Shown here one piece after another: positions 10,301 to 22,456 of a stretch of 64,000 nucleotides of DNA. The stretch's first letter is position 1, and every line of letters starts with the position of its first letter. The DNA is taken from contig NC_134101.1 of assembly GCF_000715075.1 (NCBI RefSeq), positions 138,212,237-138,276,236 of the forward strand, written 5' to 3'. The translations under genes were made by a program, and so were the position numbers. The stretch is from Nicotiana tabacum. Its lineage: Eukaryota; Streptophyta; Magnoliopsida; Solanales; Solanaceae. Under the pieces are notes generated by a model. The model made no database searches, was not told the origin of the DNA, and saw only the letters and a list, made by a program, of their open reading frames with translations.

Positions 10301-12399
10301 GAAACGACCAGGCTATCAACACAACAAGAAAGCTGGTGCCATGAATGCTTTGGTTAGTAATTCGTACTAGTATTAATTTCTGGCTGGCCTTCCTTGACAT
10401 TCTTTTAAGTCTTCTTCGGCATGTTATATGTAATTGATTCTGTTTTTTCTAAATAGGTTCGAGTCTCTGCAGTGCTGACGAATGCACCATTTATGTTGAA
10501 CTTGGATTGTGATCACTACCTTAACAACAGCAAGGCAGTTAGAGAAGCCATGTGCTTTTTAATGGACCCACAAATTGGAAAGAAGCTCTGTTATGTCCAA
10601 TTTCCCCAGAGATTTGATGGTATTGATCGCCATGATCGATATGCCAACCGTAATGTTGTCTTCTTTGATGTAAGTTTAAACGCAGCAATGTGGTTAGCAA
10701 AGGGTTTATTCTCAGTATTTAATGAGTTCTTTTTCTTCATGGCGACAGATCAACATGAAAGGCCTGGATGGCATTCAAGGGCCAGTATATGTTGGAACAG
10801 GTTGTGTTTTCAACAGGCCGGCATTATACGGCTATGATCCACCTGTTTCAGAGAAGCGGCCAAAGATGACATGTGATTGCTGGCCTAGTTGGTGCTGCTG
10901 CTGTTGTGGTGGTTCAAGAAAGCCCAAGTCCAGGTCCAAGAAGAAGAGCATCAAGTCCTTACTTGGGCTATATAGCAAGAAAAAGAGAACAATGAATGGA
11001 AAGAACTACACTAGGAAGCCATCTGGACCTGTCTTTGATCTTGAGGAAATTGAAGAAGGACTTGAAGGATATGATGAGCTTGAGAAATCATCTCTTATGT
11101 CCCAAAAGAACTTTGAGAAACGATTTGGGCAGTCCCCAGTTTTCATAGCTTCCACACTCATGGAAGATGGTGGGCTTCCTGAAGGGACAAATCCAACAAC
11201 ACTCATAAAAGAAGCCATTCATGTTATTAGCTGTGGGTATGAAGAGAAAACTGAGTGGGGCAAAGAGGTTAGAATCATAATGAGTTATCAATGGTCGCTT
11301 CGCTAGCTTCTACTAATTGGTTTGATGGTCGCTTCACTAGCTTCTACTAATTGCTTTTCTTTCTTATTTTCTTGACAGATTGGGTGGATTTATGGTTCTG
11401 TCACAGAGGACATTTTGACTGGATTCAAGATGCACTGCAGAGGATGGAGATCAGTTTATTGCTGTCCAAAAAGAGCAGCTTTTAAGGGATCAGCTCCCAT
11501 CAATCTATCAGATAGATTGCACCAAGTCCTGAGATGGGCTCTTGGTTCTGTCGAAATCTTCATGAGTCGTCATTGTCCCCTTTGGTATGCCTGGGGTGGT
11601 AAACTCAAATTGTTGGAAAGGCTAGCTTACATTAACACCATTGTTTACCCTTTCACTTCCATTGCTCTTCTAGCTTACTGCACCCTTCCAGCTGTATGCC
11701 TTCTCACTGGAAAATTTATCGTCCCAACAGTAAGCGAACTTTTAAGTCATCTGGTTCAACAATATGTTGAAGATTGATTTTAATTTTCTAAGTCAAAGAT
11801 CATGTTTCTTTTTGCAGCTTAATAACTTTGCAAGCATTTGGTTCATGGCTCTCTTCCTCTCCATCATAGTCACAAGCGTACTCGAGCTGCGATGGAGTGG
11901 AGTAAGCATTGAGGCCTGGTGGCGTAACGAGCAATTTTGGGTCATTGGAGGTGTTTCAGCACATTTGTTTGCAGTTTTCCAAGGCCTTCTTAAAGTTCTT
12001 GCTGGTGTAGACACAAATTTCACCGTAACAGCAAAAGCAGCTGAGGACACTGAGTTTGGGGAGCTTTACCTCTTCAAATGGACCACACTCCTCATCCCAC
12101 CAACCACTCTGATCATCTTGAATATGGTTGGTGTTGTGGCTGGTGTTTCAGATGCCATCAACAATGGTTATGGTTCATGGGGTCCTCTCTTCGGAAAGTT
12201 ATTCTTCGCCTTTTGGGTTATTGTCCATCTCTATCCTTTCCTAAAGGGATTGATGGGCAGGCAGAATAGGACTCCCACCATTGTGGTCCTATGGTCAATT
12301 CTTCTTGCTTCAATCTTCTCACTGGTTTGGGTCAGAATAGACCCTTTCCTACCAAAACAGAAGGGCCCTATACTCAAGCAGTGTGGAGTGGAATGCTAA
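4330..12399 (+). CDS. Cellulose synthase catalytic subunit CESA4 (secondary wall)
   Basis: Exons: 4330-4383, 4471-4699, 4987-5093, 8214-8286, 8384-8543, 9185-9797, 10089-10352, 10457-10669, 10749-11267, 11379-11729, 11818-12399. All introns are GT-AG and the phases fit; the spliced length is 3165 nt, 1054 aa (Arabidopsis CESA4 is about 1049). The enzyme polymerises UDP-glucose into beta-1,4-glucan at the plasma membrane in rosettes with CESA7 and CESA8. Visible parts: RING-like zinc finger (Cys pairs from C41 to about residue 88), TM1-2 about 232-251 and 259-276, first catalytic Asp pair 350-351 in VSDDGAS, DCD 517-519, Cys-rich class-specific region 613-622, TED 753-755, QVLRW 793-797, FTVTAK gating loop 929-934, and a C-terminal TM cluster. 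ENGDYN after the zinc finger, [18 protein letters not shown] and the C-terminal QCGVEC fit the CESA4/IRX5 clade. Intron 3 (3.1 kb) carries several transposons; no coding lesion was seen. Confidence 0.97.
5284..5527. mobile_element. Stowaway-like MITE in CESA4 intron 3
   Basis: Begins cactccttccgttcca after TA and ends tggaacggagggaa before TA. These are Stowaway (Tc1/mariner) type inverted termini with the expected TA target duplication, about 244 bp apart. Non-coding. Confidence 0.8.
5528..7376 (+). other. AT-rich remainder of CESA4 intron 3
   Basis: No gene recognised. It contains a 20-base A run near 6150. The phrase ataaatttcatacaactaat occurs twice (about 6392 and 6531) in a field of atacaa-rich sequence that looks like a degraded repeat. 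Confidence 0.6.
6872..7176 (+). repeat. Direct duplication of about 125 bp in intron 3
   Basis: 6872-6996 and 7051-7176 are near-identical, sharing gaaaacccaaattcgaattc and gtggaattgctgctctctt, with a few substitutions. About 55 bp separate the copies. Local duplication, no coding content. Confidence 0.8.
7377..8107 (+). repeat. Palindrome-rich repeat, copy B, in CESA4 intron 3
   Basis: Same family as 2940-3426, in opposite orientation. Arms aaatagcacgggctagccag (left) and tgcttttgaaactgttacta (right), with the ccagcata/tatgctgg array between. Interrupted by a hAT-type MITE at 7543-7798; without the insertion the copy is about 470 bp. Confidence 0.8.
7543..7798. mobile_element. hAT-type MITE with perfect 8-bp target duplication
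   Basis: 256-bp non-coding element starting cagggggatt and ending aatccgcctctg (reverse complement cagaggcggatt). It is flanked on both sides by gctggaac (7535-7542 and 7799-7806). Removing it restores the palindromic repeat. It shares termini with the element at 1-735 and is nested in copy B, so it inserted later than copy B. Confidence 0.9.
8584..8672 (+). mobile_element. 5'-truncated TS-type SINE in CESA4 intron 5
   Basis: Contains ggtctgcgtacacactacc, gaccccaatatgtgggat and a terminal gttgttgttgttgtt run. These are the 3' part of the Solanaceae TS SINE, whose tail is (TTG)n. The tRNA-related head is missing. Confidence 0.8.
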
Positions 12400-13194
12400 A
12401 TACCATGCCTGGTATATGTGTGATGTATTCTTTGCCAATTTTTGTTAGGTAGCTATTTTGATTGCAAGCGACACATTGTATCTTTCTGCTAGTGATTTGC
12501 CTAGCAATAAAGTGAAGACTAGGAAAAGGAGAAGGGCACTCTGTAGCATCCAAACTTGTCCATGTATATCAGATTTTTAAGATGCTAAGCATCTTCTCCT
12601 ATAATCTTTAATGACTTACACCTCAATTTTCATCTCTGTGAGGCTGTATTCAAGCTCATATTTCATACACCTAGTCATTTCCTTTGGAGAAATTGTTATA
12701 AAATCACATGGAAATCTAGTGTACTACCAACCTCAGCAGGATTTTGTGGTTTCTTTTGTTTTATTATTTGTTCCTGCTGGAAGTTAAGATATCACTTAGA
12801 GAACTTCTAATATTATTATTACTATTATTTTTATGTAGATTTAACTTTTCCCCCCCTTTTTGTCTTATTGGGTATGATGATGATATGATCGAGCCTAAAT
12901 GAAGAAGTGAGGATTCATATAGTCGACTCCAACTAGCTAATGATTGAGGCATAGTTGTTGTTGGAAGTAAAGATATCAATATAATTAGGATTATAAGACT
13001 TTGAGATCTGAGTATCATGCTCAACAGGATGATATTATTTCTTTCTCTCTAGAGAAAAGTGCACCCACAACGTAATAATTCGGCCAGCCCCAATGTTTCA
13101 TCATTGAAACTATATAGACACTAACACTAGAACTCTGCTGCAGCCTGTACATTTTTCACACCTATACCTCAGGCTTGTCATCTCATACTTTCTG
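12400..13194. other. 3' regions of the convergent CESA4 and receptor kinase genes
   Basis: An AATAAA at 12506-12511, about 107 bp after the CESA4 stop codon, is a plausible polyadenylation signal. The rest up to 13194 shows no gene and presumably includes the 3' UTR of the minus-strand kinase gene. Confidence 0.6.
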
Positions 13195-16100
13195 CTATTT
13201 CTGGAAACTTGTTAGTTTGCTCACTTCTATTGACCCCAATGGCTGTGGAAGGTAAGGCAAAGTCTGAGCAGATAATTCTTGTGCTACAGAACGCATGGTT
13301 GGTCGTGACTCAGGAGTGGTACGTGTGCATGCAAAGGCAATCGTGATAACAAAAACCACTGCTTCTGCCAAGTGGCCAGTGGGCGGTTGAAGTCTTTGGT
13401 CAAGAACATCCTTCAAAAGAATTTCCGATGATAAAGTTGTTGCTGCTGATAATGAGGTTAAAAGCTCCCCTGGATGCCTTCCCATCATAATCTCCATAGC
13501 CACAACTCCAAAACTATAAACATCACATTTTTCTGTAACGCGCATGGTAAATGCAAGCTCTGCACAACAAGAAACACAAGATGTTAGTGAAACATTCTTC
13601 TTTGCTAAAACAAGAATATCAACTATCACAAGCCTGTTTAGCAGAAAATTAGCTGCATCAGGGACACTAAAATCAGAATACCTAATAAGGAATTGCAAGG
13701 GTTTAAAAGTGAGTGTCTGCCTGCATTCTTCCAATGAACATACTGAAAAAACCAACAGATATATATATGGATGCATTAGCTAATGAGTAAAATACCTGGT
13801 GCCATGTAGCCATAAGAACCAGCAACTGAGGTCCAATTTGATGATTCTGAAGCTAGCAGCTTTGCTGTGCCAAAGTCAGAGAGTCGTGGCTCGAACTCTG
13901 ACTCAAGCAAGATGTTATTCAGCGATACATCACGGTGCACGATGGGTGGGGAGCAGTCATGGTGCAAGTAAGCAAGTGCATGTGCTATTCCTTGCACAAT
14001 TTTCACTCTTGTGCCCCACCCCAGTTCCGTTACCATCTCACTGTCATACAGAACTTTCCCGAGGCTACCTTTTTCTATATACTCATAAACCAAGTACATG
14101 CACCCATTCTTGGAACAGTAACCAAAGAGCTTGATTATATTCCTGTGTCTCACCTCTGTCAAAGTTCTAATCTCATTCTCAAAGCTTCGACGACTTGTTA
14201 AAGGAATGTCACTTGAGTCTGACATGTTGAGTCTTTTGACTGCAACAACCTGCCCAGATGGCAAAATTGCTCTATAAACACTTCCAAAGCCTCCTCTTCC
14301 AATGCAGTTTTTCTCATTGAAATCTTCAGTAGCTTTCACAATGTCACCAAATGTAAACTTCCCTTCTCTTTCCCAAATGAGAGACTCTGAATTCTCATAC
14401 ATCTGGCTGGCTTTGATCTCCTCATCGTATTGCTTAGCCTTCCTTCGAGATACAAGGCATGCAACAAAAATGATTGCCAAAAGTATGAGGCAGGCCACCG
14501 GTACAAGTACCCCAATAAGAACCTTTTGATTCTTGTTTCTGGACTTCTCATCCGGGGTAGCCAAATTACACGAGGATAATCCTTCTACATTTCCACACAA
14601 ACCAGAGTTTCCAAGAAAAGATCTAGCAGCCGCTCCTTGAAATACTCCATCGGTTGGAATTGGTCCTGAAAACTCGTTGTAGGAAAAGTCCATTTCCTGA
14701 AGACTGACCATGCGAGATAATGACGGAGGAATTCTACCTGAGAGGTTGTTATGTGAGAGGTTGAGATCCTCCAATGAGGTAAGCTTGGCCAAGTTTTGTG
14801 GGATTGTTCCCGATAGCGAATTGCCACTGAGGTCCAAAAGAATACTCAACCCCATCAAATTTCCAAGTTCAGAGGGAATACCACCTGATAATGAGTTGTT
14901 GCCAAGATTCAAGCTCAAAAGTCTCTCGCACTTCCCAACATCTACCGGTATGTTACCACTTAACTTGTTTGTTGACAAGTCAAGATACTGGAGCTTAGTT
15001 AAATTTCCAACAGACTGAGGGATGCCTCCTGTAAGATTGTTTTTGCTCAAGCTGAGATTGTAGAGCTGGCCTAACTTTGCCAGTTCAGAAGGAATTTCAC
15101 CGGTCAATTCATTTCCTTCCAAAGTTAACACGCGCAGCTCCCTCAGATTCCCTAGCTCAGCTGGGATCACACCAGAAATTTTGTTTCCATCCATTCTTAG
15201 ACTTGTGAGTTTTTCACATTTCCCCCATTCAGGTGAGAGTTCACCTGAAAATTGGTTGTCAATGAGAGAAAGGAAATCAAGATTCGGGTGCACGCCAAAT
15301 GCCTCTGCAAGATTACCAGATAAGTTGTTGCCTTCAAGCCTTATTCTTTTTAGCTCTGTGCAATTCTTCAAGCAATCTGGTAACTTTCCACTGAATTTGT
15401 TGCCATTTATTGTCAACTCCTCAAGAGCAAACTGGCTACATAATCCAGGAGGCAGTTCACCACTGAAGCTGTTATTTGAAAAGCTGACACTGGACAATTG
15501 AGGACTTTTTTTTCCAAAATCCTCAGGAACACTGCCCGAGATATTATTACTATATACAAAAAAAAGGTTCAGACTGCTGAGGTCAGAAATGATGTCCGGC
15601 AGCTCACCACTAAGTCGGTTGGTATTGATATCAAGGATCTGAAGAGATGTCAATTTCCCAATCTCAGGAGGAATGGTTCCACTGAGAACATTGCGAAAAA
15701 GATGCAACGTTGTTAGATTGGTTAAGTTTCCAATGGATGGAGGTATTGTTCCTGAAAGCTGGTTGTCAGAGAAATCTAGCTCCAACAAGTTTTGCAAGTC
15801 TCCAATCTCAGAGGGAATGGGACCAGTGAAATTGTTATGAAAGAGGAAAAGATATTTGAGGCTTTTCAACTGACTGATTTCAGATGGAATATTCCCAGTA
15901 AAGGAATTGTTTTGAAGCTGCAAAGATGTCAGCTCAGTCCAATTGGTGATGAAATATGTTGAGATCTCACCAGAAAGAATATTAGAAGACAACCCCAAAT
16001 CAGATAACTTGGTCAGAGAAGAGAAAGATGGAGGCAATGGTCCTTGCAAGAAATTCTCTGCTAAAGCCAAGACGGTGAGGTTAGTACACAGGCCAAGCTC

Positions 16101-17093
16101 AGAAGGAATGGTTGAATTCAAACGATTCTTTCGAAGGTCTAGTTGTTGAAGATTTGTGAGTCTTCCTATAGAAGATGGAATATTTCCTAGAAATGAATTG
16201 TTGAAAAGTACAACAACTTCAAGACTAGTGATCAAACCAATTTCATCAGGAATTAGGCCAGAAAACATGTTAAGACCAATCCGAAGTTCTTTTAACTTGG
16301 ACAACTTGGTAAAATTTGGTGACAATAAACCTTCAAATGAATTGGATGAAAGATTAAGGTACTCAAGCTTGTCTAAGTTGGTGAATACTGTTTCTGGGAT
16401 TGAACCATTCAAATGGTTTAAAGATATATCGAGGTAAGTCAGATTATGGCAACGGAGTACAAATTCAGGGAATTCTAACCTCAATTCATTGTAACCAAAG
16501 CTCAGATGTGCCAACAGAGGCATATTCCTCAATTTAGACCAATCAGGAGTTTCTAAGTAATTTGATCCAAGATCCAAGTACCTTACCTTCTGAAGATTGC
16601 TAATTTGATAGGGAATAACACCATTTAAATTGTTGTTATAAAAACTGAGATATTCAAGTTGTGTTAACTTCCCAATCTCTTCTGGTATGACACCTTCCAA
16701 GATATTGTTACTCAGGTCCAAGAAAGTGAGCATAGAGACATTGCCAATATTCGAAGGTATCGATCCACTGAAGTTATTGCCATTGAGATTAAAACGAGTG
16801 AGGTTCAGGAATGAAGTAAAATCAAGCTGATCAAGAGAGCCAGAGAGGGTTGCATCAGAAAGATTGATCTCAGAAAGTGTTCCACCAGTATTGCAAACAA
16901 TAGCTGTCCAATTACACAAGTTTCTGAGATTGGAAATGGACCAAGAATCCAAAAAAGAAATAGGAGATAAGTTACTCTTCCATTTGATTAGAGCTTCAGC
17001 TTCAGTTCTTGCTGAAGATGTGATATTTAATGGAAGTGAACAAAGAAGTAGCACATGTAGAATGTAAACAAAGGTACTATGAAATGTTGTCAT
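13195..17093 (-). CDS. LRR receptor-like protein kinase, MIK2-like
   Basis: Two exons, 17093-13796 and 13559-13195, with a GT-AG intron inside the MAPE motif of kinase subdomain VIII. This is the usual intron position in LRR-XII/MIK2-like genes. Product 1220 aa. Signal peptide about 1-27; N-terminal LRR cap with CNWTAIVC; a long series of plant-type LRRs (LxxLxLxxNxLxGxIP) to about residue 800; transmembrane segment about 857-881. The kinase runs from about 915, with GRGGFG 932-937, the VAVK lysine at 953, HRD 1053-1055 and DFG 1073-1075, so all key residues are present and it is an RD kinase. MIK2-type kinases sit at the plasma membrane and perceive peptide signals in immunity and reproduction. 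The ligand here is unknown. At 1220 aa it is longer than Arabidopsis MIK2 (about 1045) because of extra LRRs. Open throughout. Confidence 0.93.
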
Positions 17094-17156
17094 GTCTAAT
17101 ACTTGGTTTCAAGAAGAATACAACATTTTTGAGCTTTTACTTCAAAAGGGTTGTCA

Positions 17157-17162
17157 TATATA
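17157..17162 (-). promoter_or_regulatory. Possible TATA box of the receptor kinase gene
   Basis: tatata on the minus strand (within cttatatatgac) about 65 bp upstream of the ATG at 17093. Position and sequence suit a TATA element if the leader is short. No other support. Confidence 0.3.
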
Positions 17163-17410
17163 AGTGGACGACAAAAAGGGATAGTAAAATTAGTGGAAAA
17201 ACAATCATATCCAAATTAAAGATGTAGTTGAAAGGTACAAGGCTTAATGGTCCAATACAAGATGTCACAATAACACGGTTTCAACTCATTAATAAATAAT
17301 CTTGCCAATATCATATTCCACCTTGACCAATAATATATAAATACAAGTTTTGAGTGTGAACAGTTTAGTGCGAAAAGTGTAGTAAAATAACTTGCTCGAA
17401 AACCAATATT

Positions 17411-17662
17411 ATCCCTACGGATGGCCCAGTTGGTTTGGAGGGCGGTCATCCGTACAAATAACCTGGGATCTATCCCTCCTCAATATCTTCTGGGTCGAGT
17501 TTGCGCACACGGCTTGCCTAGTGCGATTTACATTTCCAATATGATTTGCAGGCTATTACATAGCAGGGAGTTTACCCAGTAAGCATAAAGTGCTTACCCG
17601 AAGGACAGAGACTATGACAAAGACTGTAACAGCTGCTGATTTTCTGGGGTTTAAAAAAAAGG
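17411..17662 (+). mobile_element. Full-length tRNA-derived SINE with 13-bp target duplication
   Basis: Starts atccctacggatggcccag, giving an A-box-like ggatggcccagttgg, followed by a B-box-like gggtcgagtttg about 80 bp downstream, and ends in an A-rich tail. The 13-mer gaaaaccaatatt is present at 17398-17410 and 17663-17675, a perfect target duplication. Box pattern, tail and duplication together define a Solanaceae SINE about 252 bp long. It lies 318 bp upstream of the receptor kinase start codon. Confidence 0.9.
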
Positions 17663-17675
17663 GAAAACCAATATT

Positions 17676-18505
17676 CAAGTACTAGTTGCAGTTTCTATGT
17701 TGACTTTGAAAGTGGAAATGCCCACAAACCTCTCCACCACTAAAGAAAAATGCAAAAGTCAATGCTTATTTTTTGTTTACTTCAACATGGTGTGAAAACT
17801 AACAAAAACGTTTATTGAACATTTGTATCTGACTGTCTGGTTTGGTTTTGACTCTATAGACAAAAGGCAGAAATAGTTGAGTACACACAAAACACTATTA
17901 TACTTTTATTTAAAAAGAACATTTGTATTCAGTGTGTATTATTTGTCTAATAAGTTGACCTGCAGATGCCATGACAAATATGAGTTGTAATAACTGGATT
18001 ATTGACCTTTCATAGCTCATTCAACAGCCTAAAATTGGAAAAATCTGCGATTGATAATATAACAGGTCTTCTAAAGGAAACCCATGTGCCAGTGGGTCAA
18101 AAATGATGGCTTTGTTTTATTTAATGTTATATTAAAATGTGCACCTACTCGTTCTTCCTTCTCTTGGTTTCTCTGAACCATAGGAAACTGTTAATATACT
18201 ACACAATTTATTGGCTCATTGATAAGGATGTTGACTAACTTCATTCGTAATATAAAGAAAGAAAATGGTACTAGTCTTTAACTAATTAATAGTATATGAC
18301 TTAGTGAAATAGCATGATAACCCGAATAATTAATTATAGTGTTGTAATAATGAATCCTTGCAAGAAATGTAATATATATTCAGTGGTGCATTCAATATTT
18401 AGATTCTTAGGGTTTTGAGCTTTTGTTATTTTTTTATTTTTTAAATACAGAAAAGTTTGGACTCTGATGACATATTTAATTTTATCTTTGCTTATTTCTT
18501 TAACA
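17676..18505. other. AT-rich intergenic DNA
   Basis: No open frame, RNA gene or transposon end recognised. Confidence 0.6.
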
Positions 18506-18513
18506 CACATACA

Positions 18514-19125
18514 TAGGGGTGTTCGTCGGTCGGTATGATACGGTATTTAGACATTTCAGTTTAATATTTTCGGTATTTAATTTCTTAAAATGTTATACCA
18601 ATACCATACCTAATTAAATTCGGTATGGTTCGGGTTTTTTTCTTTCGGTTTATTCAGTTTGGTAAATTCGCTTTGTTCAACTCGAATATTAACAGTGCAT
18701 AAAGTCATAGACTGTAATATTCTTAAGTAAGGTACCCACCACTACGAAAATAAAAATGTTATAATATAGTAAAAACTATGAAAACTAAAAATGTTAAATT
18801 TAGATGGGAGAAAGGTTGAAACATAAGTAGGCAACGAAAGAAAATGGGGGAAAGTCAAGTATAATTGGAGAAATAGGGGATTAATGTTAAAGGAAATTAT
18901 AAAAAATGACGAAAAATAAAATTTAGAACTTTAATATTCATTTTGTAATCAATAATATGTGTATCGTGTAACTTATTATATATTTCGGTACGATATCGAT
19001 GTTTCAGTATTTCATTTTTAAATACCAAATACCAATTTTTTTAAGTACTTAAACCAAATACCAAATATAATTTTTTTTGATTTCTGTACGGTAATTCGGT
19101 GTTTACCAAATTATGCACAACCCTA
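18514..19125. mobile_element. hAT-type MITE with perfect 8-bp target duplication
   Basis: 612-bp element beginning taggggtgttcgtcggtcgg and ending atgcacaaccctA. The octamer cacataca occurs at 18506-18513 and 19126-19133. Inner arms contain cggtatttcggtat-like phrases in both orientations. TAGGGGTGT ends and 8-bp duplication fit the hAT (Ac/Ds) superfamily. No transposase frame. Confidence 0.85.
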
Positions 19126-19151
19126 CACATACATGTATGAAATGCCAAAAC

Positions 19152-19864
19152 TAGGGGTGTATATGGACCGGGTTGGTTCGGCTTTTATCAAAACCAAACC
19201 AACTATATCGGTTTGGATTGGTTCGGTTTTGTCGGATTTTTCAGGTTTTTTGTTACTTACATATTATTCCATTCTTACTTTGTCAAATATTTGATAAGTA
19301 AATATCTATTTAGTAAAAATATAAAAAAAAATTGACAAACATATTATCGATTAAAATATTCTTATGGGAAAATTCTATTAGTAACGCATAATAGTTATTT
19401 TTTTAGTCGTGTGACAATAATTTTTCGTTGATATACACTTTCAGGTTAACCAAATTTAGTAATTAAACATAAAATTCAATATGATACCTAAATATAATAA
19501 CCACTTCACATTCGAAAAAGATATAAAAATTTAATAGATCTTAATATATGATATGAATATGGAAGAACAAATAGATAGACGCATTTCAATAATATCTGAT
19601 AAGAGAGTAATCATACAACCCATTATTTAAGGTCAATAAATATGGAGCACTTCATATTCTATTAAAATTTATATCCTGCAAGAGAATCCCAAATATTTCT
19701 AGACATTTTTTAAAGAAAATTTTACATAAAGTCTTAAAATATATATATAAATTAGTTTGGGTGTTTTTACTCAATACCAAACCAAACCAAATCAGATTTT
19801 TTAATCGATTTGATTTGACTTTTCGGCTTGGTTCGATTTTTCGATTCGGTTAACTATGAATTTT
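19152..19864. mobile_element. Second hAT-like MITE, right end degraded
   Basis: Starts taggggtgtatatggaccgg with aaaccaaacc-rich arms. The right part repeats gattttttaatcgatttg and ggttcgatttttcgattcgg, but no matching TIR is seen at the end. gccaaaac (19144-19151) and gccgaaac (19865-19872) agree at 7 of 8 bases and would be the target duplication if the right TIR was lost. It sits only 26 bp from the previous MITE. Confidence 0.5.
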
Positions 19865-19872
19865 GCCGAAAC

Positions 19873-21412
19873 ACTGGATACATAGGCATGTGTCTAAATC
19901 AGTGTCACAGTGAAATAGTAACAAAAACTTTAAACATCACGATGAGAGTTTTTTCAAGAAAAAATCATTTCTCTCAATCTCATTATCGGTTTAATCAAAT
20001 AAAAAAAGGTCAATCGTTATTGATTGTTATCCAACTTACATTTGGCTAAAACCACTAAATTTATAAAATAATTATATTGGTTGGTTTTTGGTGCTCAGAC
20101 AAGCAAATCTGCTGCCATTTTGATCGTCGCAGTTGAGAATGATTTTGTGCCCCTAATTAAAGCATATCTTTTTCGTAAACCTGGTTTGATTTGATGTGAT
20201 GCATCCTCCATACGACATTAGTGTCCGAAAAAAAAATTACTCAAACTAATTTTTTATACCAGACAAATAAATACATAAATGTGTCTTTGTATATAAATTA
20301 TTTTCATATAATCATAATTAAGTGATACTATATTTCTTTACTTTAATTTGTGACCTTATAGTTAAATTGTTTAATTGGTGTAAAATACTAAAGGATATTT
20401 CCCTGATGATTAGCACTTCAGATTACAATTTCCCAGATGATATTTGAAATGAGTCAAAATTTAATAGAGAAATTAGTTCATGAACTACTGTAACTGAGTA
20501 GAAACATGATCAAATACTAGCTAACAATAAACACACAACACATATATTATAATATAAAAGTCCAAAAAAATAAATAAAAAATCAATTGCATGCTCTTTAT
20601 AAATTTAAGACATGGCAATATAATAAATTTGAAGAAGATTAGAGGTAATTTGAAGTTTTAACTCCATTGATGTTTGCTTAAGCTTGAGTTAGAAATTCGG
20701 GTTATCAAAGTTAGAATTTGTTTCGAGTGGGTGTTGTTGAAATATATTGGGTACATCTCAATGAGTTTGACTCTCAGATTGAGACGATTTTTGCGGAGAT
20801 CTATGGTGGTTTGAATTGAAATTTGAGCCAAATTTGAAGTTGAAGATCAATATGGAAGAAGATGGTATGTGATCCCATATGTATTTTGTATCAATGTTTA
20901 TCCACTGTATATTCATGTATACTTGTGTGGGAGATACATATGAGATATATGTAAGATACATTTGGCATAGAGAAAATTATAAACCCAATTTCAACTACAA
21001 ATTTTGATTCTAAATCGGTCCAAATCACCTTAAATTTTGTATATTGCTGCATCTATGTCTTTTCAACGAATTCCTATCATACAAAAAATATCCTTTTTGC
21101 CTATGTTTTTTGAGTATTATATATCAGCGATAATGAATTTTGATTCCAAACCAGTCCAAATTACCTTTATTTTTTCTCAAAATTCTGTATATCTTCTCAT
21201 CCATGTGTTTTCTAACCATATCTATTGAAAAAAATCCTCTTTTGCCTAGGTTTTTAAATGTTGAATATCTTTGATAGCTTTTTTGACTATTTTGTATAGC
21301 ATGACTTAATGGAAAATTATTTATAAGTAATATCGATTTGTTGCTATTTCGTTAATTTTCTCTTACTAGTTTTCAGTTGTTGGCCCCAAACCCCGTAGAT
21401 AATTGATTTTAG
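19873..21412. other. AT-rich intergenic DNA, probably old repeats
   Basis: No gene seen. 20640-21240 has two similar phrases (ccaaatcaccttaaattttg and ccaaattacctttattttt) about 130 bp apart and looks like a decayed repeat of unknown class. Confidence 0.5.
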
Positions 21413-21799
21413 GGTGAAAATAGTACGAGTTAACCAGTTTTTGGATTGGTAAGTAAAAAAATAGTCTGCGTTTGCAAAGTCATTGAAAAATAGTCACTAT
21501 TTTGCTGCAACACGGAAAGTTCCAGCATAATATACTGGAGATTGGTGCACCTGTGTATGAACTTCCAGCATATTATGCTAGAACTCCAACACACAAAAAG
21601 TTTCAGCATAATATACTGGAGATTGGAGCACATGTTTATGGACTTCCAGCATATTATGCTGGACCAGTATATTAGGCTGGAAGTCCAGTATATTATACTG
21701 GAACTCCAGTATATTATACTGGAACTCCAGTATATTATGTTGGAATATTTTTCGGATTTTGAACAGTATTTTCGTTCAGATTTATCTTTACATGAAAAG

Positions 21800-22331
21800 T
21801 GTTAGAAAACTTACAGAAGATTAAAAGAGAAGTATAGCTTTGAGGCTTGAAATATCACTATCTTTCAAAAGATATTGCCCGTATATTCTTTAGGGTATTA
21901 CAAGCAATTCTCCGTCAGGATACAACAAAGCCAGAATTACACTTGCAAAAAAATTGAATATCGCTGCTCTTGGAGTCTCCTTGTATTTATAGAATTCAAG
22001 AGAAGACTTTTCAGAAAAGTCACACTCCTATACGAACAGTTATATCTGTTTTATTTAAATTCAAATTTAAATTCGAATTTAAATAATCGGAAACTGCTCC
22101 AAAAAATAAATATAAAAATAAAACCTTTATTTAAAGATCCGACCCGACCCGCGTCCAAGTCCAAGTCCAAGTCATTTAGATATATAATAATATATATTAC
22201 ACATACTTTTAGAAGTATGTCAAATACTCATTCTATATGACTTAGTGTGCTTAGCCTTTTAAGGCCTCAAAAGTGACTTAAAGTCACCGATGTGGGAAAC
22301 CCCCACATATACAAACTAACTATGTCTAACA
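21800..22331 (-). repeat. 3' LTR of the copia element
   Basis: 532 bp, TG..CA. Its final 190 bases (atataataatatatattaca to ctaaca) recur in the truncated 5' LTR at 33393-33494 plus 34466-34519. The adjoining polypurine tract is the minus-strand reading of atcccccactag (22332-22343). Confidence 0.85.
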
Positions 22332-22456
22332 ATCCCCCACTAGTTTGTATATGTATCATGATATCGTGTATAATGGAAGTATCTTGTGTAGATTTGAACT
22401 TTTCACTAGTGCAAATACCTTAAAGTTGGACGAAGTTATTGGTATCCTAAGATTTC

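Noticed and set aside
13799..16437. Several plus-strand open frames of 60-110 codons
   Set aside because: Antisense shadows of the LRR receptor kinase; no start context or family resemblance.
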